64,000 bases of DNA from Gymnogyps californianus (Eukaryota > Chordata > Aves > Accipitriformes > Cathartidae), in contig NC_059473.1 in NCBI RefSeq assembly GCF_018139145.2, positions 8,114,503-8,178,502 of the forward strand. The letters are read 5' to 3'. How positions within the stretch are numbered: the stretch's first letter is position 1; every line of letters starts with the position of its first letter. Below the pieces are notes generated by a model. That model ran no database searches. It saw only the letters and a program-made list of their open reading frames with translations, and was not told where the DNA came from. Both the position numbers and the translations under genes were made by a program. Of this stretch, positions 1 to 11,084 are shown piece after piece.

Positions 1-660
1 GCATTTTAGATGTGAACCACGTATGGTTAAAAAACCAGTAAATTTAATGAGTCTGGCTTAAAGGTTCCGACATAACTTTTCAGAAATGGATTAGGTCTTT
101 CTTATTTTTATTTCTCTGCAAGCCTTTTAAACTGGAACTTTCCATCTTTTTTGTACAATGCTAGAAATATACCTCAAACCCCACCCCACCCCTTCCCCCC
201 ATCCCTTTTAATGAAAGCTGGAAAGGAAAATCTGGAGGCTTAAGTGTAATACCAAATATCATAGGATACATATTGTTCAATCTTTCTACTTATGATCATA
301 TGTGTTTTTTTATATATTGGACATATGTACATTTGAATATGTTTACTACAACTTTTATGGGCTAATGTTGAGCTGCTTTTTCCTTTTAAAGTCATGTCTC
401 AGTGCTCTTGTATTATTTCGTTAATATTGCTCAAACTGCGGAGAACTTGAGATGCTTTGGGTAGACTGTTGTTCAGAATTACCTCTTAAAAATTCAGTTA
501 ATACATTATGTATCTGTGGAACATTGCTATGGAATTGATGGTGTTTACTTGTTAATTACTGTAGACTGCAGCTCACAGTGTTGGCACTGTGGCTTGTTTG
601 TTCCATGTGATGATCACTTTATAAATGTCAATAAAATCAAGACAAAAACCTCTAGTACAA
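1..660 (+). other. Candidate distal 3' UTR and polyadenylation site of an upstream gene
   Basis: The segment looks like the last part of a terminal exon read on the plus strand. It has no long open frame. It carries TGTA elements of the kind bound by cleavage factor I (for example near 558), a canonical AATAAA at 630-635, a plausible cleavage zone about 15-30 bases downstream, and a T-rich stretch at about 678-698 that could serve as the downstream element. A second AATAAA lies at about 730. I do not recognise the gene, and no coding sequence is present. AATAAA is frequent by chance in AT-rich DNA, so the call depends on the combination of elements. The alternative is ordinary intronic or intergenic DNA. 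Confidence 0.3.
630..635 (+). terminator. Poly(A) signal AATAAA, candidate
   Basis: An exact AATAAA hexamer follows a non-AT-only context that includes TGATGATCAC. It is followed within about 70 bases by a T-rich element. It would define the end of the transcript proposed for 1-660. The hexamer is certain; its use is inferred. Confidence 0.3.
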
Positions 661-1993
661 CTGGAAGTAACAACTCAGTATTTTCCTCATTAGTTTTGGC
701 AGCAAAGTAGTCTTACAAAGCAGTATGCAATAAAACACCAGCCAACTGAGTCCCACACTGTGGCTATAATTACATATTTTTGCTTGCTAATCAGTAGAAT
801 TTTTCTGTGTACACTATTATACTTTAATGGTTCTGTTGCAACACCAAATTTACTACAATGTTCTCTTGAAGAAAATGGCACATAATGATTTTGTATTTAC
901 TACAAGAAGATATTAAACTAAATAATACATAATGATGCTGCACAGATTAACCAGCTCTTTAGTTCTTCTGTTCCTTATCTCTCTTTTAGTAGTGTTTTAG
1001 GACAAACATAGAGTTATTTGGGAGGGAATTACCAGAATTACCGAACTGGTAAATATAGCCATGTGAGTGGGATGTCTTGTTTCTTACTCAAAAACTATTA
1101 GATTGTAGTTTTAAGCTGTGCTTAGTACTTTAATTTCCCTTCCCACAACTCGTGGAGCATAAGGAGGGTTGCAGCCATCTCAGATAAGTAATAAGTTCAT
1201 TAATTACAGGCTTACCTTTCTTGTGGGTTAAAAAAGCTTGTGTGGGACTTGATTAAACAAGCTGTTGGGGTACGGCCCTGTGGAGGGCTGGACAGTGAAC
1301 AGCTCAGAGAAGTTCCCCGTGCAACTTTTGGATTCAGAGTCTTCCATGAACTCTAAAGGTCACTTGCTATTATCAGGCTTTGTGTCCTTCTCCTTTTTAA
1401 AGTTATTTTTGTCCAAAGTGATTACACTGAAGAAAAACCCCAAGTACAGTGGGCAATGTGGAAGGCATTTTGTTGAATCTAATGCTCTTTCCATTATCTT
1501 GTTTTATTTCTGACATTAAATAAATAAAACAAACAAACACTCAAGAGTTTTTATTCCTTTTCTTTTTATTCATGGTTATGCAGTCACTTTAATTCCACTT
1601 GATCATTATGAATATATCTGACAATCTTAGGTTAGTATGATGTTTTTCCATTTACCTTGGAAACAGAACTTTACTGTCAGAGACAATCTGTCCAGGAGTG
1701 GAAATGGAAGGTAGGGTCTGATGATGGCAGCTTGCCCCCTTTACTCCTTATACAGTTAATTATTAGAGGCTGATGCTTCTAATATTTTTATAGATTTGTC
1801 AGATTCTGCAATGCAATCTGACATATTAGTGAGAGTAAATAGTTTTTCTTCTGTATTTGATTTGCAGTATTAGTCTGTATCAGGATATGATACTGTTTTT
1901 ATAGGGGAAATTGTACGTAGCGTATGTGATATTTTTGCACGTTGCTGGAAAACATTTGATACTTCAACATTGCTGAATGTTGATTGTGTCCCA

Positions 1994-2038
1994 GATCTTT
2001 TAAGTTATCTTTTGGCAAGATCTTTTAAGTTATCTTTG
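1994..2038. repeat. 25-bp direct tandem duplication
   Basis: The 20-bp core agatcttttaagttatcttt begins at 1994 and again at 2019, so the period is 25 bp with two copies. The near-identical copies suggest a fairly recent local slippage event. Confidence 0.85.
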
Positions 2039-2672
2039 TCTTAGATGTGTTGCACATATGATTTGTCATAGCCTCTCAACAAAAGGAAAGAATATTTGAG
2101 ACTTTTTATGGGTAATTAGTTCTCAGGCTTGTGTTAAAACACTGTCTGAAAGAATCTTGTTCATACATCATTTTCCGGTTAATCTAGTGTTTACCTTTTT
2201 CTTCCCTTGTATTTATTCCATTTGAATACATTGTAATGTGTTCAATTGGATTTACCTATTGCAAGGCAATTTTTGTATAATTAATACTGTTAATTAATCT
2301 GGCTTGAAACAGCACTCCAAATTGAGAGGATGTTTCTGTGATTGCAGACTGAGAAGTATCTCAACCAAGTTTTCTCCCTTCAGTGGTTTACGATAAAAGT
2401 AAATTAGCACAAGTGAAAATGGTCCAGGAAATAAGAAAACCAGCCGCTACTCAGTAAATAATTCATAGTATTCCTATAGCCTGTTAAGCCTTACTGCAAG
2501 CAAGAGAATATCTTCTTGTTGATACTTAGTCTTACTTCTTTGTACGTTCCAGCTGCTGCCCTAATTCAGAGTTCCTACAATCCCTGTGTTTTTTTAAGTC
2601 CCTTTTGAAGTATGCCCAGAACTGGATGTACTTTGCTTCTGTAACTAACCTTTCCTCTGTTACTTTCTTCAT

Positions 2673-2688
2673 CTTCTCTCTCTCTCTC
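2673..2688. repeat. (CT)n microsatellite
   Basis: A short pyrimidine run with alternating CT is followed directly by gtag. It resembles a splice-acceptor tract, but no open exon follows. Confidence 0.8.
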
Positions 2689-3799
2689 GTAGATAATGCA
2701 TCACTTAAATCTGCATGAAGATTCAGTGCTGTCGCATAGTCAAGCTGAACCCGTATGGGTTAGAGGGGAAGGGAAGAGAGGACTCTTGAAAACAAACAAA
2801 CAAATTGCTCATAAAAAGTGTTTAGAATGTAATATTTGAAATCATAAGTGACTAAAACATTTTCTTGGCAGACCTGCCCATTGTTCTTTTGCAAGATTTT
2901 TAAGGGAAGTGGAGCTATTCACCTTGCATCACATATCTCCTTCGTCTGGCTCAGGCTCAGTGTCTTCTCCCAGATTTTCTCAAAAGCTTTAATGTATTCT
3001 TTTATTCTAGCAGTGATGTATAGTGTTCTGGTGCTTGGTACACCCTATAGCTAAAGAGAAACATCACATTCTTCCGTGTCTGGTTTAGTTATATTTAGTT
3101 AGAAGTCGTATTTTGCTACAGAAGCCTTCAGGCTTCAAATCCGCAAACACCTATGTGAGAATGCCTTTGCTTCCGTGTTCTCTGTGAAGAGAAGGTCTTA
3201 GATCACATCCCCTTGCATTTCAGTGGGGAAAAAGTGGTTAGCTTTAGACTTTTTTTTTTTAATTTTCACTATACCTTTAAAACTCTTAGGAATGACATGC
3301 CAACAGCCTGTTGGGCTGTGGGGATGCACCACAGTTATAAGGCTCCCTTTTACACAGTCATTTTACAATTATTACTTGGTAGGCTGCTGTGTCTAAATCC
3401 TTGACCTGTGCCTGACAACTGCTAGCTGATCATAGTGAATAAATTTGTATAATCACTGTGTGATGACTGCTTAATAACTGTACTCCAAATATGCAAATAC
3501 CTATTCTGCCTTAATACAATTCATCTGCCATGACTGGCCCATGCACTTAGTATTTTTGAAACGTTTGCAAGTAATGGAGCATGCCATTGCAGTCTCCTGT
3601 GTTTTCATGCGGAGCCCTAAAATGCTGAAACCTACAGAGAAGGAAAAGATGTATTACAAAAAAAACCAGAGAAAAATAGTTATCGAACAACAGAGAGGAA
3701 GCGCTTGTCTGTGTGTGTTGTAAATGGGGAAAAAACCAAACAAAAAACTTCCTTAAAGACTTCGCAGTAGTTTTTCTATTTTCATCCTCTTTTTCTGGG

Positions 3800-3813
3800 T
3801 GTCCTGGTTTCGG
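3800..3813 (+). repeat. 14-bp match to the start of an ERVL-like LTR
   Basis: The bases TGTCCTGGTTTCGG match the first 14 bases of the fragment at 18632. They also match, with one difference, the 5' end of the minus-strand LTR whose start is at 59956. Downstream sequence diverges at once. It could be a heavily deleted LTR relic or a chance match, and its short length keeps confidence low. Confidence 0.3.
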
Positions 3814-3948
3814 TTTAGCAGCATGCTTTTACTCAGAATAATCTGCAGTATTTATTTCCTTGCTAATGGTGCTGTCCACATTACACAGAGGACTACATAA
3901 AATGGGAAGATACTAATCCAAATGCTTGTATAAGTCTAAGATGCTCAC

Positions 3949-3981
3949 AAAAAAAAAAAAACCCCAAAAAAAGGAAAAAAA
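3949..3981. repeat. A-rich low-complexity tract
   Basis: Long A runs are interrupted only by CCCC and GG. This is the same A/C low-complexity style as the tract at 24478-24530 and, on the opposite strand, the G/T tract at 7084-7196. Confidence 0.85.
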
Positions 3982-6381
3982 GCATTTCCAGAGTGATACA
4001 GAAAAGACATCTTGCTCAGGTTTGTGAGTGGCCAGTACTGAAGGGTTGGAAGAATATTCTGTGGAAGCACTGGTAATTTATTCCTCTGATCTTTCCCTCT
4101 TCTTTTAAACATTTCCTTTGGCCATCATGTGAGATAGGTTGCTGAGACAGAGGGACAAGGAGTCTTACCAGTTTGTCCATTTCTGTGTTCTTTATTTCAT
4201 TAACACGCAGCATCAGAACATTAGTAAATGACTTTTTAAAATTGCCCTTTCAGGCATGTTTTTTATCTTTTTAGATACTTGTTTCTTTACTGTTTCTCAG
4301 AATTTAACTTAATGTTTCCAAACAGTACAGGAATAAAAATAAACTCTGTAGTTCTATGCACTAGATAGAGATTGATATGATGGTAGTAGCTTAATGTCAT
4401 CAATAGCTTAATAGCCGTCATGGCAAAAGAGAGTTTCAGCGAGATTTTAAAAACAATTATGTGGATATTTACTGTGAGTTTCTCCTGTGCTTGAGGGAGG
4501 AAGCACAAAGGTGCTTGTTTAGAAAAGAAACAAGTGAGGGGCAGGAGGAGGCTGGCATCTTGGTCCAAGTGAAAGCGGGCGTTGACTCTTCTGTGTGGCA
4601 TTAGAAATAAGTGTTAGGCAGAGCCTAATTTGCAAAGGGCTGTGAAAGTGGGGGGGAGAAAAAAAGTTCTGATCTCATCTCCCTAAACATTTACGTCATT
4701 TAAGTTCAAGGTGGTGCAAAACCCTAAATGGTAGGTTAAAGCTTAACTATGAGAATTTTACTTACAACCCTAAATTGGGTAGTGCAAAGAGTGTAACTAA
4801 CCCTCCTAATTTCCTACCTTTTCAGAGGGACATAGCTATCACTTTTTTTCTCTCAGTCTTATTCTTAATCTGTTCCACACACTTTTTATTTTTTTTAGTG
4901 GGCATAAGAAGAGGCTATGGTGCATGAAGTTGGACTTCAGAGTTGTTTTCTTGATGAAGAATGGGAGTCCTGTAATAATAGCACACTAACATGAACAGAA
5001 ATCCAGGACAAAGTATACATCCTGGCAATGAAAAGTAGATAAGCCTTTTTGTCCTTCCAATCTGTGCGGTATCCAGCTGGAAATGAAGTACTGTGACTGC
5101 CCAGGAGGCTGAGGAAGGGATTTTGGAGTCATCAAACCCGTTTCTTCAGGGTGATACGACATGAAAAAAAACCTTGCAGCTTCTTAATATTCAGTTTGGG
5201 AAGCTGGGGGAGCAAGTTGAGATGAACATGAGCTGTGTTTGGTTTACTAGCATAGAATAGCCTGAAATTTCACCAAACTTCAGCTTATCACTTCACTTCT
5301 CAATAAACAACAACATGCAATTTTTCTGCTTGCTGCGGTGAGCTTTTTAAGGCTTAGGCTGTCTCATTTCCATCTGTAGAAGAGTGTGGTACGTCAGGTG
5401 TCTCAACACTAACACAATTAAAAGGAAGCGAACGATTCCTTCACACATGCCTTAATGTCAGCATTTTGGACTGGGAAAAACTGGAAAAACACTATTGGAG
5501 CCTTTCCTAGTTCTTTTTTTCCTGCCAAAAGTGTGACATTCAGACAGGTTTATCAGACCCATGTTTCTCTGAGCCCTTATGCTGCTTGAGTGGGCTGACA
5601 AAAGTGTGAATGCTATTGACATTATAACTCCGTCTACAAAATTGGAGTGGAGCACTCGGAGACTAAGAAAGATGACGTCCTAAGTGTGAGGTAAAACAAA
5701 TGCTTTCTTTATTGCTTAGTCGTTTATGGAAGGAATTTACCAATCGTCATTGCTAACATGACAGAACAACTTTTACTTAGCTTTTCGTATATTTTTAATA
5801 CGAGTTTCTGATATCCCGAGATATTTGACTAAAATAAAAAATCTGCCAAAATTTGTTAGTTTACTATTGTTTTGTGTTTTTGTCAAAGTAAGAATGATTG
5901 GTTGAGTGCAATAAATGTAGAACACTTAAAATTTAACAGGTCCATGGGTAAGTAAGCTTTATTTCGAATCACTGTTGACTTCTTTATTTCCATATGTCTT
6001 TTTGCCAGTTTATAGCACGGACATTGATTATGTTGGATCTTTCAGCTGCTTTTGTTATGCTTGAATGTGAACTGCATCCAGATTAAGGACAGCCTTCTCT
6101 TAAAACAACCAGTAGTTTTTAAAATTTAATTCCAAGCACTTTTCACCATAGCAGGCAATAACTGGTGGTTTTTAATGCTAAATTTGGAGGATTTCAGCTA
6201 AACAATATTCTAAAATACAAGCTTTCCATGTATGACTTTGCAATAAGGCTTACACGTGCCATTGTTATGAGTAGTTTTGTTCCTTGCAGTTTGTACTGGA
6301 ATAATGGTTTTATTACATCTTATTATTACTTTTCATTAAACTCACTCTGCAGCATAGCTTAGTGGTGGTAGCTGGGAGGAC

Positions 6382-6399
6382 CCAGAATTTTAATTCTGG
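6382..6399. repeat. Perfect short hairpin
   Basis: The 8-bp arms ccagaatt and aattctgg are separated by TT. No RNA gene was recognised around it: there is no cloverleaf and no T-run terminator typical of RNA polymerase III. Confidence 0.6.
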
Positions 6400-7083
6400 C
6401 TGCAATGAGGCCCCTTGTGCAGCCTCAGAATGTTGATTCTTAAATAAAGATAGGCACTATACAGAGAATGTGACATTAGGTAATCAGTAGCTTAAGCATC
6501 GAGACTTTCAAGACTCTCAGTTTTCTCTTGATTTAACTCAGGTGTAGGCACTAAGAGTTTCTGAAAATAAGAATATTTAAGGAACTATAAATTTAGATTG
6601 TCTGGGATGAAACATGAACGTAATTCAGTGAAATAGCCATCTCAAAATAAATGGTTCATTTGTGTTTTTTGTTTTTAAAATGGAGAACGTTAAGGCTAAA
6701 GCAGATCGTGCTTTTAAACTCTTTTGAGATCTTGGCCAGAAAGTACTGTATAAATGCTAAGTATTTAAAATGAATTATGTCGGTGGCCTATAAACCAGTG
6801 CATTGATTAAAAATCTTCAGTTCATTAAACTTCCCAATGGCAGAGGCCATCTCCGTAATATAAACTGCCGTTTCTAGCAGCGGCAGCCGACTGGCATCTG
6901 TGTTGTAATCTTTTTAAGATCCCCACCTTTGTTCATTAGACCAGCAGCTGTTGTCTCTTGCTGGGCAGGATTTATTTCCCCTTGACAGCGGTCTCAGAGG
7001 TGCAGTTGCAACTTTGGCAGCACTTGATTCCAATGAACTTCCTAGAGGTACTTTACCAGTTTTGCAGAATGAGGTTGCTTGTG

Positions 7084-7196
7084 ATTGTGAGTTGGTTTTT
7101 TTGGTTGTTTTGGGGGGTTTTGGTGGGGTTTTTTGGGGGGTGTTTGATTTTGGTTTTTGGGTTTTTTTGTTTGTTTGGTTGGTTTTTTTGGTTTCC
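7084..7196 (+). repeat. G/T-rich low-complexity tract with G-runs
   Basis: About 110 bp consist almost only of G and T. G runs lie at 7112-7117 (6), 7125-7128 (4) and 7135-7140 (6), with further GG and GGG runs nearby. The opposite strand is A/C-rich. Two plus-strand and three minus-strand open frames overlap it, but their products are low-complexity (G/F/V/W- or K/P/N/Q-rich), so they are not credible genes. The G runs could allow a two-tetrad or bulged quadruplex. Confidence 0.85.
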
Positions 7197-7903
7197 ACAC
7201 ACATCCTTGCAATGGGCATTTTTGAAAGGTCCACAAGGACTGAGGATACGTATACCAGAGGTGTGCCACAGTCTGGCCAAAAGAGCTTCCTCTTCTGTGT
7301 CCCTAGCGATATATCTGATATAATGACATTTTTCTGTTTTTATTCACTCCTGGCATTTTCCATGTGGAAGAACAGTACTGTTCACAGATAAATCATGCAC
7401 AGTTAACTTTCTTAAATAAGTAAATCTCCTGAATTTCCTAGTGAAAACAAGAAATGAAAATCTGGAGAAGCACCAGAGAACAGGAATTACTATGGAAAAA
7501 AGAATATATAGATTCTTGAAATATAAAATGATAAATCTGCACGTGTAGTTTACACTGTAACTTCAATTTATCCAGACTCACACACAAGGTCATGAAAGAA
7601 GTTTGGGGCTTATTATTCCCAGGGGAATTTGTATTTTTTTGCTGTGGTGTTTGATTACCTTACCCTTTTTCATTACCATCAGCACTGCAAGGCTAGTTTT
7701 GCTGAGGTTTTTTTTTTTTTTTTTAAAGCAGCATCCCATGATACCCTTAATTCTGTGTTTCCTGAGCTTCTGCTTCATTTGCAATTTTAAGAGATTTTCT
7801 GTAAGAAATATTTATTCTATATTGTACACCAGTAAATTAGCTAGTTTTTACTATATAATTTTAACCCTTTAATTCTGGAGAACAAATACAGTTGCTTTAT
7901 AAT
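7197..7903. other. Non-coding spacer between the G/T tract and an LTR
   Basis: I see no gene here. The stretch contains a 17-base T run at 7708-7724, which produces an artificial K/F-rich open frame on each strand. The last five bases before the LTR are ataat, a possible target-site duplication. Confidence 0.6.
7708..7724. repeat. Poly(T) tract, 17 bases
   Basis: An uninterrupted T homopolymer is followed by AAAG. It could be the complement of a retroposon A-tail, but no element body was recognised next to it. Confidence 0.85.
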
Positions 7904-8320
7904 TGTATTGGGTTTGCGTGGCAAGGTTTTGGTAGCGGGGGGGCTACAGGGGTGGCTTCTGTGACAAGTTGCTAGAAGCTTCCCCTATGTCCGATAGAGC
8001 CAATGCCAGCCGGCTCCAAGACAGACCCACTGCTGGCCGAGGTCAAGCCCATCAGTGACAGTGGTAGCGCCTCTGGGATAACATGTTTAAGAAAGGGAAA
8101 AAAACCTGCGCAACGGCAACTTCAGCCAGAGAGAGGAGCGAGAATAAGTGAGAGGAACAGCTCCGCAGACACCAAGGTCAGCGAAGAAGGAGGGGGAGGA
8201 GGTGCTCCAGGCACTGGAGCAGATATCCACCTGCAGCCCGTGGTGAAGGCCATGGTGAGGCAGGCTGTCCCCCTGCAGCCCGTGGAGGTCCATGGTATCC
8301 ACCTGCAGCCCGTGGAGGAC

Positions 8321-8633
8321 CCCACGCTGGAGCAGGTAGATGTGTCCAAGGAGGCTGTTACCCCGTGGGAAGCCTGTGCTGGAGCAGGCTCCTGGCAGGA
8401 CCTGTGGACCTGTGGAGAGAGAGGAGCCCACGCTGGAGCAGGTTTGCTGGCAGGACTTGTGACCCCGCGGGGGACCCACGCTGGAGCAGTCTGTTCCTGA
8501 AGGACTGCACCCCGTGGAAGGGACCCACGCTGGAGCAGTTTGTGAAGAACTGTAGCCTGTGGGAAGGGCTCACATTGGAGAAGTCCGTGGAGGACTGTCT
8601 CCTGTGGGAGGGACCCCACGCTGGAGCAGGGGG
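8321..8633 (+). repeat. Degenerate 45-54-bp minisatellite inside the LTR
   Basis: The phrase CCCACGCTGGAGCAG, or a close variant, recurs at 8321, about 8373, 8427, 8475, 8524, 8569 and 8615, giving spacings of roughly 45-54 bp. Between copies are variants of a linker containing GACC/CTG and CCCGTGGGA. The repeat keeps a long frame open, producing a G/A/E/T-rich hypothetical product, but all three plus frames and several minus frames are partly open here. The open frame is best explained by the repeat. Confidence 0.85.
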
Positions 8634-8852
8634 AGAATGTGAGGAGTCCTCCCCCTGAGGAGGAAGGAGCAGCAGAAACAACATGTGATGAACTGATGGC
8701 AACCCCTATTCCCCGTCCCCCTGTGCCACTGTGGGGGAGGAGGTAGAGAAAACCGGGAGTAAAGTTAAGCCTGGGAAGAAGGGAGGGGTGGGGGGGAAGG
8801 TGTTTTTAAGATTTGGTTTTATTTCTCATGACCTTCCTCTGATTTGATTGGT

Positions 8853-8858
8853 AATAAA
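8853..8858 (+). terminator. LTR polyadenylation signal AATAAA
   Basis: AATAAA lies about 190 bases before the 3' end of the LTR, in a T/A-rich segment after the GC-rich minisatellite. That is the expected position for the R-region signal of a retroviral LTR. It could end transcripts entering from upstream. Confidence 0.6.
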
Positions 8859-11026
8859 TTAAACTAATTTCCCCAAGTCGAGTCTGTTTTGCCCGTGATG
8901 GTAATTGCTGAGTGATCTCTCCCTGTCCTTATGTCGACCCACGAGCCTTTCGTTATATTTTGTCTCCCCTGTCCACCTGAGGAGGGGAGTGATAGAGTGG
9001 CTTTGGTGGGCACCTGGCATCCAGCCAGGGTCAACCCACCACAACAATAAATTAAATAAGAAAGGGTTTAACCTTTTAGCATCCTTTAGTGTGCAGTGTA
9101 GAAAGATGTTGTGAAGGACTTCCATATTTTTGTTTAATGCATTGGTTTTAGTACATTCTCATTTTGCCTAGGAGTTTTATTTTGATACTTGATTTTGTCC
9201 ATGTATTTTAAGCAATTATTTTCAGGTGACTTCTTTGTGCAACCAATACCATTGACTGCAGTAGTTTTGAAAAGAGTTTTTCTTCATTAATGGCTTCTGC
9301 TGAATTGTTGGGAGAACAAAATGCTGTCCCTAGTGGCTCCTAAAACTTACGGATGCATGCAATGAGATTGTTAATATTATTTTTAATGAAAAAATGTTGG
9401 AGTAGTACTTTTAATAGCTTCACGCAAGCATGAACAACTTGAACTATAGAGCTAAATCTCAAGCTCCTTGAGCTGTTCTTCAGCCCTCAAAATACAGTTC
9501 ATGTATGTAGGTCTTCAAAACTAAGAAACCCCTTCCACATGCTTGTTCAGCCAAGCCATGGTGAAACAGTAAATATAGAAACCTCATTTGTATGGGGTCT
9601 CCACATGTGACAGTGCAGTGAATAATGTGAGCACATTTCAAAAGACAAGTTGACCTGCTCAAGTCTTTGCAGTCATTTGAAAGCAGAAGTGTTGTGTGTT
9701 TTTTCAAAGTATTTATTTTACCTCAAGGTAGATTGTGGGGAGCATTAGGCAGCCTGGCAGCCTGCTTGTTGGGAGGGGAATGCAGAAGAGAAGAGAGACC
9801 ATCCTGTGGGTATTTGCTGCCTTGCTGGTGGCCCTGGGCAGGACTCATTTGGTATTAGTGCTTTCAAAAATCCTTAGAAATAGCTTGGTTTATAAGCATG
9901 AAACTCATATCAAGAAGCACAGTATCAATAAGGATGGTTAGCAGCCCTGTCTTTACTACCTTCAAGTGTTACCAGTACTTAGAAATGCCAATTAATCAGC
10001 ATGCAGACCGGAGATGGGATTTCTTGTCAAACTATGATTGATAGTCATGTCTGTGGGATCTTCCCACATCTTTCCTGTAGCTGTGAAATGACAGGTCCTT
10101 TGTGTATATAAATGACCCAAAGTATATATGTGATTTCCGTAAACCTGGACAGGAAGGGCAGCCTGTAGAAAAAAGGCATACTGTGAAGCAGAGTGGTAGC
10201 TTCGAAATAAAATGACATTTTTCATTGGTTGTAGAAAACAGTGATAATGCCTAATCCCTTATCACTGTCACATGATGCAAGTCAGATTTGACCATAAGTG
10301 CCTGGGTTTTTCAGCCAGTTGCACAAAGAAATTCCAGGGAAGGAACAGTGGGATATGGTTCAACATTTTCCAAATCTGTTTTGAAAAATGCAGATGAGCA
10401 TCTATATATCAAACTGATGATACAGATGAAGTATCTGAAACCACTATATCAAAGATTCTTCACTTTCCTATAAAAGTAATTTGGCAGCATGCCATTATTA
10501 TCATGTAAATCTCTTCCTCCTTACTACACAATAACAATATATCTTTGGCCATCATTTTTCCCTCCTGAGGTTGTTGCCATTATCTGTAATTTCCATAAAG
10601 TTTCCATGTTAACAGTGCTTACTTCTCTCTACACTTACATTACTAGTCAGCGCACACTTCCAGACAACAAAGTATCTCACGTAAATGTTTTGTGCATGCC
10701 CGTTCCATGTTTTTTTGAATTAATACAGCTAAGACATGTTTTAGCAGAGACTGAAGTATCACATTTAGATTTGCTAATCTACTCCACCTTTGCCAATTTT
10801 TTTCTTTATGTTATGCAGAGTGCTCATATTTGGCAAGCTATTTCACTGCTAGGGTTTTTGCTTTATCAAACTTGTGTTATAGATTGTATAGATTGTTGGA
10901 AACAGAATATTTCTAGCATGATTTATTGAGTTATCGTATTAAATGGAAAATCCGTACATAGATCAGAGGTCATCTCTGCTGAAGTATTTAATAAACTATG
11001 GTAGAAAAAAGAGGGTACTCAGAAAA

Positions 11027-11084
11027 TTTTGGGTCGTTTGGTGTTTGGGTTTTTGGAGGTTTTTTTGTTGGTGGTTGTCCCCTC
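11027..11084 (+). repeat. G/T-rich low-complexity patch
   Basis: A shorter relative of the 7084-7196 tract, built of GTTT, GGGTTTTT and GGTGG blocks. There is no coding value. Confidence 0.65.

Larger units (their letters stand above)
661..7083. other. Non-coding AT-rich DNA, no gene recognised
   Basis: No frame in this stretch has convincing coding character: the open frames are short, mostly lack strong starts, and often overlap open frames on the other strand. It holds a 25-bp tandem duplication (1994-2038), a CT microsatellite (2673-2688), a 14-bp match to the start of an LTR (3800-3813), an A-rich tract with a C4 interruption (3949-3981) and a short perfect hairpin (6382-6399). The rest appears to be unique sequence with T-rich and A-rich runs. 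It could be intergenic or intronic. Confidence 0.6.
7904..9043 (+). mobile_element. Solo LTR of an avian endogenous retrovirus, about 1.14 kb
   Basis: The element starts with TGTATTGGGTTTGCGTGG and ends with CAACCCACCACA, the TG...CA form of retroviral LTRs. I recognise the overall sequence as a common long solo LTR of bird genomes, but cannot assign a database family name with certainty. A polyadenylation signal AATAAA lies at 8853-8858. The middle (8321-8633) is a degenerate minisatellite. GC and CpG content are much higher than in the flanks. There is no gag, pol or env and no second copy nearby, so this is a solo LTR left by LTR-LTR recombination. The flanks ataat (7899-7903) and ataaa (9047-9051) match at four of five positions if the element ends at 9046. 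The 3' edge is therefore uncertain by three bases. Confidence 0.85.

Noticed and set aside
6350..6420. Possible tRNA-like fold around the hairpin at 6382-6399
   Set aside because: Lacks a B-box-like GGTTCRANTCC and a cloverleaf; only one short stem is present.
6914..7391. Overlapping frames of 75-146 codons on both strands
   Set aside because: They are driven by the G/T-only tract (poly-G/F/V/W or K/P/N/Q products), not by coding selection.
8003..8500. 165-codon plus-strand frame and several overlapping minus frames of 97-165 codons
   Set aside because: They lie within the solo LTR and its internal minisatellite. All are G/A/P/S-rich products of the repeat, with frames open on both strands.
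10489..10929. 146-codon plus-strand frame
   Set aside because: AT-rich composition, no strong ATG context, no domain, and no splice or promoter support.
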